A stretch of DNA of 22,465 nucleotides from Perkinsus olseni (Eukaryota > Perkinsozoa > Perkinsida). A program made the translations under genes and the position numbers. The notes under the pieces were generated by a model that was given only the letters and a program-made list of their open reading frames with translations, did no database searches and was not told where the DNA came from. Numbering within the stretch: the stretch's first letter is position 1; every line of letters starts with the position of its first letter. The stretch is taken from contig JABANN010000539.1 in the NCBI GenBank assembly GCA_013115125.1, forward strand, positions 1-22,465, in the 5' to 3' direction. This document shows positions 17,223 to 22,465 of the stretch, piece by piece.

Positions 17223-18091
17223 ATGTCAGTAGTGTGTGTGAGAAAACATTTCAGCTTGGTTGTCAGCATTGATATGCCTCAAGTGCATGAGGTGAGGTCT
17301 TCACCTTATGTGAAGGTCTACGAGAGCTTTCCATTGGTGTGCGTTACATCTCTCAACTCGTTCGCTCGAAAGATTCACGAGAAGTGGGCCCTTTTTGAGT
17401 CGGCACATTGTAACAGGGTCGTTCAACAAACCAATCATGAAACTCGGAATCAGTTCTTGAAACGCATTTTACGCGTTAAAATCGGCACCAGAATCGATTC
17501 TGAGTTTCACATTCTCTTCGTCGAGGGGTAGGTAAAATCTGTTATTCCAAAGGGAGTAGCGAATGAGTCCCTTAGTAACAAGGAATCCTGTGCGTGGTTC
17601 GTATCTTGCCGTTTCACAAGGCTGCGGGTATCTTTCCGTTTCAGATGCTACTGCCAAATTGATGCGCCGCATCTACCTCATTCAATCTCGCGCGGTCAAT
17701 CCCGCCCTGTCTCCCTCGGCCGAAATCAGTCCCCCGAACTTCGTGGTGCAACTTCCAATGAGTCCACCCCAATATGCACTTCCATATCCGGCTCGGTGTC
17801 GATGCAGCGCATTCACCACAGCACCATCGTCAGTCGAGTATCTTTCGAGAATGTGAGTATCTTTTAAGAGCCCTCATTTTGTACGCGTTCCAGCTCAACT
17901 GTATGCGGCTACTTGATCGATGTTCATCCGTGCATCGTCTGTTCGACTTTTGGTTCCTTTGGCGGCTCCGCGTACGAGTAGACCCACGCGTAGTGTTGCC
18001 CATTGGTTCGATTGAACTGTGGGTGGTGCGCTGTTTCCAGTATGAACTAGCTCGAACGGGGCAGCTTGCAATAGTTAGGATACTGATCTAG
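17223..18091 (+). CDS. Three-exon hypothetical protein
   Basis: Exons 17223-17527, 17645-17852 and 17894-18091 (introns 117 and 41 nt, the second with a GTGAGT donor) keep phase and give 236 residues, or 219 from the second methionine at 17274. The first exon reads PQVHEVRSSPYVKVYESF, the second is Ser/Pro/Arg-rich, and the third is rich in Leu, Trp and Arg with alternating hydrophobic stretches (LFDFWFLWRLRVRVD). No domain recognised. A minus-strand frame at 17469-17672 ending IDSGADFNA overlaps intron 1 and has similar codon statistics, which lowers confidence. Confidence 0.45.
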
Positions 18092-18210
18092 GAGTGATTG
18101 GTCAACGTTCGGCTGAATAGAGGCTCAAAAATGCAGCGGAGCGAAGCTCATCATTTTGACAGAACAGAATCATGAGGTTGATCATGACAGTAGGGTTCAC
18201 TTTCTCCTGC

Positions 18211-18518
18211 TCAGGTGTCGTACAAATACTCGTCATACATCCCCCGATTGAGCTCGGCGACGGCTGTCCTCAACACCGCGCTCATCTTTCTGTTACCGTT
18301 GGACCCCCCTCCTGGCAACAGCAAAGCGGCCACCGCCGCGAGTGCTTGCACAGATTGCATCAGAAGCCTCACCGGTGGTGATGATGCTCGGCCGTCCCGC
18401 TGGAACACTTTGGTAAGCTATCGCGGTCGCTGTCTCTGAATTGAACGATCTTTTCGTCGCCCAATTGACGCGATGCTTCCTGGACTTTCTCGTCATTGCA
18501 AATGCCGGGATTCTCGCG
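18211..18518 (-). CDS. Candidate 3' exons of a hypothetical gene
   Basis: The terminal exon 18211-18399 has 41% G-first codons and encodes ALAAVAALLLPGGGSNGN then an acidic end MYDEYLYDT. A 47-nt intron 18400-18446 connects in phase to a charged exon (VQEASRQLGDEKI) open from about 18518. No start codon found. The plus strand of the same DNA is also open (18215-18412, good CTGCTCAG acceptor and GTAAGC donor), so strand assignment rests mainly on codon composition. Confidence 0.35.
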
Positions 18519-18563
18519 TTAGGGCAAAACATGTCGAGTTTGCTGAGATTTCATTGTTTTCAG

Positions 18564-18890
18564 ATGGAGGACATAAGCATGCTCGAGCTAAGACTACGTC
18601 AATGCCAGCGAATGATCGATAACTGGGGCAAGCGTTTCGGCAAACCGTTGGTCTCTCTGGTTGTGCTCACGGCCGAGCACGCGGACTCGGGACGGAAACC
18701 CCCCACTAGACGACAGGAAGAACGACTTGCTGTTGAGAGTCTTTGGCGGAAATGGGGGCCCAGCGGCGTGGGTATCCTCGGCGACCGTTTTGATTATGAA
18801 TGGAATGGTGACAAGTTGCACAGCCTGGTCAGCGACCTTTCTGAGATTCTTGCGCAGCACTGGCGAACCAACAGCATCACCGCCTTATGA
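18564..18890 (+). CDS. Hypothetical protein, 108 residues
   Basis: The frame starts at an ATG placed directly after an acceptor-like TTGTTTTCAG and runs to TGA at 18888-18890. The sequence is rich in Trp, Arg and Glu (MEDISMLELRLRQCQRMI; FDYEWNGDKLHSLVSDLSEI), with good coding composition. The ATG after an AG could mean a 5' untranslated intron, trans-splicing, or an upstream coding exon such as 18215-18412, which joins in phase through a 151-nt intron. I do not recognise the family. The apparent frame 18661-19053 overlapping it is a shadow. Confidence 0.6.
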   Translation: MEDISMLELRLRQCQRMIDNWGKRFGKPLVSLVVLTAEHADSGRKPPTRRQEERLAVESLWRKWGPSGVGILGDRFDYEWNGDKLHSLVSDLSEILAQHWRTNSITAL

Positions 18891-19015
18891 CGCACATTAC
18901 CCTTTGAAGCATTTAAGCTACTTTCTCAACGGCGTTTCGGCCAGTGAGGTTTCTGAGGTGTTCTTAGTAAACTCAAACAGAAATGAACTGTGTGCTTTAA
19001 CAACAATGATAGTTC

Positions 19016-19344
19016 TCAGACGTCATGTCGTGTACGATGGTCACATCTTATGAAAGCTAATTTTCTCTCATTGTCGATTTCCCCCGGCTCCAACGGCGAG
19101 GCGCCGTAAACTTCGCTGTAGCAAGCCGGGGACATGCATCTGAACAGGATCGGAAGTGATGGAGAAACGAATCGAAGACCTACTCGTCGATGCATGACTC
19201 TGTGAGATCGAGTTGCCGAAGGCCGCGGCATGCAGGCGTCCGAGAGCATTTCGCTCGCCGGCTGTTCCAGTTCTTCGCAGAGGCTTGGACGAGAAGCAGG
19301 ACAATTGCGAAGATGAGTAGAGACAAGAGGGGACGCTCGGCCAT
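19016..19344 (-). CDS. Secreted DUF4787-type cysteine-rich protein
   Basis: Two exons, 19184-19344 and 19016-19139, split by a 44-nt intron that keeps phase, give 94 residues. Residues 1-23 are a clear signal peptide (LLSLLIFAIVLLLVQASA). The mature part has the ordered pattern CSRTPACRGL...C..ECMSPACYSEVYG..PLEPGEID...RK.AF..C, which I recognise as the DUF4787 family of small secretory-pathway eukaryotic proteins of unknown function. All expected cysteines are present, and the length fits the family. The start codon faces open sequence at 19404 (+), about 60 bp away. Confidence 0.85.
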
Positions 19345-19892
19345 GAGACGAGAACTATCCTGATTTCTACGTGCTCCAGTGAGCGACGAAGGGGAACAAA
19401 ACCATGTCGAACACATTCCGACCACCTCGCCCCACTTCACAGTTTAAGAATTCATCATCCATCAACATCATTGTCCTCGCCATTTCTCACTGTAGAGTTT
19501 CGTATGTAGCCTTTCCCGCCGAAGCGTGTAACGGTTCCAGTGTAGAACACGGCATCTCCTGCACAACTAAGATTATCCTGTATACCCGCATTCTTGTAAA
19601 CTTGTTTTCTCATTTATTACGACCGCTTATGAGCACAATCATCGTTGATGGTACAGGGTAGCCCATCTGCGAATGAACAGAGAGGATTTCCGAGGCCCTG
19701 GATAATGAATTAAGAACGAAATACTCGAATTGAATGGAGACTTTTAAAAAGCGGGAAATATAGTACGGGAAAAACAGAGCAATGCCTGTTAACGGTATGA
19801 GCAAGGGCGAAAGCCTCGGTTAACCTAAACGACATCAGACACATTGATGTAACAATGACAGCTCTTTAGTATTTAATGGTCGGTTCTCATAG
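19345..19892. other. Stretch without a convincing gene
   Basis: A plus frame 19404-19661 starts with ATG (MSNTFRPPRP...), but only about 18% of its codons begin with G. A minus frame 19610-19804 ends with a plausible exon (HSQMGYPVPSTMIVLI) but has no supported start. Either may be part of a gene; I could not settle which. Confidence 0.3.
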
Positions 19893-20330
19893 ATGGGGGA
19901 AAGAGAAATCTGTGGTGAGTTTGACTTCCTACTACCACCACGAGATGATGAACCACTGGAACGACGATGGAGGGTGGTGGTATCTCCGCTGTACATCCTG
20001 AGGAGAGAGATCAGTTTCACGAGGGCGCGTTGTGGTACTACTATTACCATTACCATTACTACTAAAAGTAGTGGTAGTAGTGGTAATAATTATACTGGTA
20101 AAAGTAGTGGTAGTAGTATAGAGTTTGTCAAACTCAGTTCGACTATGAAAGCAGACGACCCCGAAATCGCCGTCTCTCACCGTTCAAGTTTCTCCAAACC
20201 TCCATCGAGGCTGGCACGCTTCGAGGGACTCCGAGAGTATTCAAACATACTGAGCAGCCCCAGCCAGCGCTGGTTCAGTGAAGGCGACGTCCCTCCGCCT
20301 GACAGCAGCCGTACCATCATCATCCACTGA
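19893..20330 (+). CDS. Hypothetical protein with Thr/Ser/Gly linker, 145 residues
   Basis: An unspliced frame from ATG 19893 to TGA. The N-terminal part (GEFDFLLPPRDDEPLERRWR, then VVVSPLYILRREISF) looks globular. The middle is a low-complexity tract of Thr/Ile then Ser/Gly/Asn, encoded by a triplet-rich inverted repeat. The C-terminal half is Ser/Pro/Arg-rich (SFSKPPSRLARFEGLREYSN) and ends SSRTIIIH. A GTGAGT in codon 8-9 could be a donor, but the frame is open without splicing. Not recognised. Confidence 0.55.
   Translation: MGEREICGEFDFLLPPRDDEPLERRWRVVVSPLYILRREISFTRARCGTTITITITTKSSGSSGNNYTGKSSGSSIEFVKLSSTMKADDPEIAVSHRSSFSKPPSRLARFEGLREYSNILSSPSQRWFSEGDVPPPDSSRTIIIH
20036..20118. repeat. 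Triplet-rich imperfect inverted repeat inside a coding frame
   Basis: The arm 20036-20063 (TACTAC/ATTACC units) is largely complementary to 20067-20094 (AGTAGTGG/TAATAA units) around an AAA turn, and a second GTAGTGGTAGTAGTA follows at 20103. In the frame of the 19893-20330 gene it encodes the Thr/Ile then Ser/Gly/Asn tract. Confidence 0.6.
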
Positions 20331-20351
20331 ACCCATCACACGGTGAAGGGC

Positions 20352-20442
20352 AAAATCCAAGGCAGCGCGTGCTGCCACAATCCGAAAAAACTCAGGACTG
20401 CGGGTGAGCAGCCAGATCCGCGAAGATGCTTCCTTGGAATTT
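20352..20442 (+). repeat. Inverted-repeat element, copy B
   Basis: Begins AAAATCCAAGGCAGC and ends GCTTCCTTGGAATTT, which are inverted copies of each other. The interior contains CTCAGGACTGCGGGTGAG and CAGATCCGCGAAGATG, shared in order with copies A and C. At about 91 bp it is the shortest copy. The frame 20343-20534 running through it is not considered a gene. Confidence 0.6.
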
Positions 20443-20640
20443 GGGAATTACCCACCACACGCCCTACCTCCTTCCCGAACCCTCCTCTTCGGGTTGTGGA
20501 CAGTGTAGAGCTGCGTAGACTCATCTACGGCTGACGATGATGCGCCCCCATTGAAAGGAAGGCAACCCATGGAAAGGGGACTACCACCTGAGATCACTGA
20601 TCAAAACACCGAACGCCCAATTCCGTGTTCCGCAAGGGTG

Positions 20641-20895
20641 AAGTACAAAATCCAAGAGAAAGGTACAAAATCCAAGGAAGCGCGTGCAACAGGGAGGCAA
20701 AATCAACAGAAAAAATCCCCGAACTGCGGGTGAAGGCAGTAACGGGAAACCAGAAACCCCTCCCAAAACCGGACAGGGCAACCCGATCCCGAAACTGTTA
20801 CCCCGGGCAACCAGAAACCGGAACTATTACCGTGGGCAACACGATCCCCGAAAGTGCCTCCTTGGATTTTGTACCTTTCCCTTGGACTTTGGGAA
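20641..20895 (+). repeat. Inverted-repeat element, copy C with doubled ends
   Basis: The left end has two tandem copies of GTACAAAATCCAAG(A/G) (20644-20658 and 20663-20677). The right end has the matching inverted pair CCTTGGATTTTGTACC and CCTTGGACTTTGGG (20860-20893). AAAGGTACAAAATCCAAGGA is shared by the two arms in opposite orientation. Between them lie ACTGCGGGTGAAGGCAG and imperfect repeats of a GGGCAAC-CGATCCCGAAA unit (about 20777-20855). Flanking TGTTCCGCAA occurs in inverted orientation on both sides. Confidence 0.65.
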
Positions 20896-20928
20896 TTACT
20901 CTGTTCCGCAACTACTTATGTCTCCTGC

Positions 20929-21004
20929 ATTCTTGGTCTCTTGATACATCTTCCGTTTTCTCCGGTATTCTTGGTCTCTTGGTATATCTTGCGTTTTCTC
21001 AACA
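20929..21004 (+). repeat. Tandem duplication of a 38-bp unit
   Basis: Two adjacent 38-bp copies (20929-20966, 20967-21004) start ATTCTTGGTCTCTTG and differ at several bases. They lie between the inverted-repeat element and the gene ending at 21121. No gene supported in 20896-21120. Confidence 0.7.
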
Positions 21005-21120
21005 GCAATGTCCTCGCGTCCTTCACCTCCATTCGTCAACTCGTGCCTTACGTTCCCCTTGCGGAGATCCATGCTAATTCATGTGAGGGCGCGAAGCAAC
21101 CAAAGCGAACCTCACGCATC

Positions 21121-21700
21121 TTAGGTCGATGCTAATAGGATGCAAAACTGCTCCATATGAGGCAAACTCCCACTCCGAATAGGCGGCACAATGACGGACC
21201 CGTGACTTCCGTTGTTCTCTATCGCGGATGATTGTATATGTACCAAGATTATCTCCTCTCGTCCGGGGCTTTTTCTTGGGAGAAGTTTGGGAATGTGTAG
21301 CAGCTTCCTAGTTGGGGCTGCATGGCGGTGCGCGCATAACACTGAATGCGAACATACTCTGCTGTACATAACGCTGAGCGTTCGTAAAACCTACTGCTCG
21401 ACTTCATGCCGATGGCGTCTATTAGTTTGGAGATCATTTCAGGATTCATCGTACGGAGAGCCCCTAACTGAGCACATCGGTAAAATTCTAAGTCGGAGTC
21501 GCAGGAATCGGCGTTTATTAGAGGCCGCAAAGGTGGTCAGTCGTGGACTCTTCCGTCACTGACCGCTTCCAACAGACTCTTCCGAAGAGGATTATCCTCT
21601 GAGGATAATGAATTACTTCATGAAACGTGTCGAGTGCTCGAAAATGTCTTCTGGTCACAGCAAGATACCTCAGCTTCTTCGTGTCGGCTGTCTCCCTCAT
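21121..21700 (-). CDS. Four-exon hypothetical protein, 133 residues
   Basis: Exons 21669-21700, 21560-21615, 21395-21487 and 21121-21341 (introns 53, 72 and 53 nt) agree in phase throughout. The N-terminal two thirds are probably helical (MRETADTKKL; SSEDNPLRKSLLEAV; TMNPEMISKLIDAIG). The C-terminal exon has AHRHAAPTRKLLHIPKLL and a Gly/Ser/Pro-rich end. No family recognised. Exon 2 contains the perfect palindrome ATTATCCTC-T-GAGGATAAT. The second intron's donor is the least certain. It diverges from the Met/Cys-rich gene, with 107 bp between start codons. Confidence 0.55.
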
Positions 21701-21807
21701 TATACCAATCCACTAGCCTGTCTCGTATCAGAGTGTTTGTGTTGATGTAAGTGTGTCAGCAACAACAATTTTCTCTCAGTTTCGTTGTTATTATCTTTTA
21801 AACTCTA
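21701..21807. promoter_or_regulatory. Spacer between divergent genes
   Basis: 107 bp between start codons at 21700 (-) and 21808 (+). It contains a pyrimidine-rich TTTTCTCTCAG at about 21769-21779 followed by T-rich sequence, which could be a splice acceptor in the leader of the plus-strand gene. No TATA box evident. Confidence 0.25.
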
Positions 21808-22465
21808 ATGGTTGATTCTGAAGTTATTCTCAAGTTCCACTTCAATTCGGATATCGTCCGTGTGCGTGCAAGTCCGTGTGACTGTGATTCTATTTCCAAG
21901 TTGAACGAGTATGTTGCTGACGCTTGGCCGGAACTTAGAGGCAAGCCCTTTGACATCCTCTTCTGTGACGGTCTCGGTGCTAAGGACATCCTGGACGAGG
22001 ACAAGTTGATGAAGCTGTTGTCTGATGCTTCTGGCAGTGATGGGGCTTCGAGGAACATTGGTCTCTTCGTGGAGGAACGTGGTGTTGCTGATGAGGGTAA
22101 GGAGGCTGATGATGAACAGCAGAAGTCTCATGCCACCACGACGTGTGGTGGTGAGGCCTGCAAGTGCAGTGGTGGTGAGGCCTGCAAGTGTCCCGCTATG
22201 AAGTTTCATGGTATGATGGGTAGCAGCTGTCCTGCTATGAACAAGTGCCCTTATATGGCTGCTAAGGAGGGTTGCTGCTGTCCGGCTATGAACAAGTGCC
22301 CTTATATGGCTGCTAAGGAGGGTTGCTGCTGTCCTGCCATGAACGAGTGCCCTTACATGAAGTGTCATGGTATGATGGGTTGCTGCTGTCCGGCTATGAA
22401 CAAGTGCCCTTATATGGCTGCTAAGGAGGGTTGCTGCTGTCCGGCTATGAACAAGTGCCCTTATA
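21808..22465 (+). CDS. PB1-like domain plus Met/Cys-rich tandem repeats (partial)
   Basis: Open from ATG 21808 to the window end, 219 codons without a stop or intron. Residues about 4-90 (VILKFHFNSDIVRVR..., FDILFCDGLGAKDILDED, ...NIGLFVEE) resemble a PB1/ubiquitin-like fold, including an acidic OPCA-like segment; this is moderately supported. An acidic linker follows, then CGGEACKCSGGEACKC and at least five copies of a 17-residue unit GCCCPAMNKCPYMAAKE. Cys and Met spaced this way suggest soft-metal (Cu, Zn or Cd) binding, an inference. The 51-bp DNA repeats are nearly identical, so copy number has probably changed recently. The antisense frame 21805-22368 is a shadow. Confidence 0.75.
   Translation, partial: MVDSEVILKFHFNSDIVRVRASPCDCDSISKLNEYVADAWPELRGKPFDILFCDGLGAKDILDEDKLMKLLSDASGSDGASRNIGLFVEERGVADEGKEADDEQQKSHATTTCGGEACKCSGGEACKCPAMKFHGMMGSSCPAMNKCPYMAAKEGCCCPAMNKCPYMAAKEGCCCPAMNECPYMKCHGMMGCCCPAMNKCPYMAAKEGCCCPAMNKCPY
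22219..22465 (+). repeat. 51-bp coding tandem repeat
   Basis: Units at 22219-22269, 22270-22320, 22321-22377 (57 bp variant), 22378-22428 and 22429-22465 (cut by the window end). The third unit replaces the MAAKE end with MKCHGMM, the same block seen at 22198-22218. Units 2 and 4 appear identical. Confidence 0.9.

Noticed and set aside
17469-17672. Minus ORF ending IDSGADFNA, suggestive of an ankyrin repeat
   Set aside because: Only a few residues fit, no second repeat is present, and the plus-strand gene 17223-18091 explains the region better, though codon statistics are similar.
18215-18412. Plus-strand exon with good splice sites
   Set aside because: Not firmly rejected: the acceptor and donor are good and it joins to 18564 in phase, but the minus strand has stronger codon composition. 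It is mentioned in the neighbouring entries instead of being listed.
18661-19053. Plus-strand ORF of 130 codons
   Set aside because: Overlaps the better frame 18564-18890 and is antisense to the DUF4787 gene's last exon.
20343-20534. Plus ORF of 63 codons, and similar frames to 21135
   Set aside because: They run through the inverted-repeat elements and the 38-bp duplication, with no coding signature independent of the repeats.
21805-22368. Minus-strand ORF of 187 codons with repeats
   Set aside because: Antisense of the Met/Cys repeat gene; its repeats merely mirror the 51-bp units.
22219-22465. CRISPR-like array
   Set aside because: The regular 51-bp repeats have no unique spacers and are in frame in a long coding sequence.

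Overview
The window looks like nuclear DNA of a compact, intron-rich protist. The clearest genes are built from many exons separated by GT-AG introns that are mostly 44-60 nt. One gene encodes a three-finger CCCH protein of the kind common in alveolates, and a eukaryotic-type tRNA-Lys(CTT) is present. My best guess, an inference, is an alveolate such as Perkinsus. I see no bacterial operon logic, CRISPR array, rRNA, telomere or recognisable virus-like element. All spliced models were built by hand from splice motifs, reading-phase agreement and codon composition (coding frames enriched in G-first codons), so internal exon edges are less certain than the gene loci.

Layout. 1-2050: three small, tightly packed genes (348-902 +, 892-1107 -, 1128-1812 +) and the tRNA at 1974-2046. 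2254-5051: a secreted coiled-coil protein in about ten exons, then a single-exon tetraspanin-like protein. 5178-6400: two short divergent genes, an orphan minus-strand exon and one copy (A) of a short inverted-repeat element. 6455-10086: a triplet-rich stretch and then the best-resolved gene, a 17-exon, 770-residue CCCH zinc-finger protein with a Q/A-rich tail. 10490-11960: a long run of short, near-perfect palindromes with no convincing gene. 11993-13913: an ankyrin-repeat gene on the minus strand with a second palindrome cluster in a long intron. 14080-16272: a four-helix, claudin-like membrane protein. 16400-18900: several weaker genes, some on opposing strands. 19016-19344: a two-exon secreted DUF4787-type protein. 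19893-21120: a 145-residue protein and two more copies (B, C) of the inverted-repeat element. 21121-21700: a four-exon minus-strand gene. 21808-end: the start of a gene for a PB1-like domain followed by Met/Cys-rich tandem repeats, cut by the window end.

Themes. Start codons of divergent gene pairs lie only 20-110 bp apart. Several introns carry tRNA T-arm/B-box-like sequences. Short palindromes with 1-5 nt spacers recur across the window and are extremely dense at 10490-11960. The membrane and secreted products (coiled-coil, tetraspanin-like, claudin-like, DUF4787) suggest surface or secretory functions, but nothing ties the genes into one pathway.
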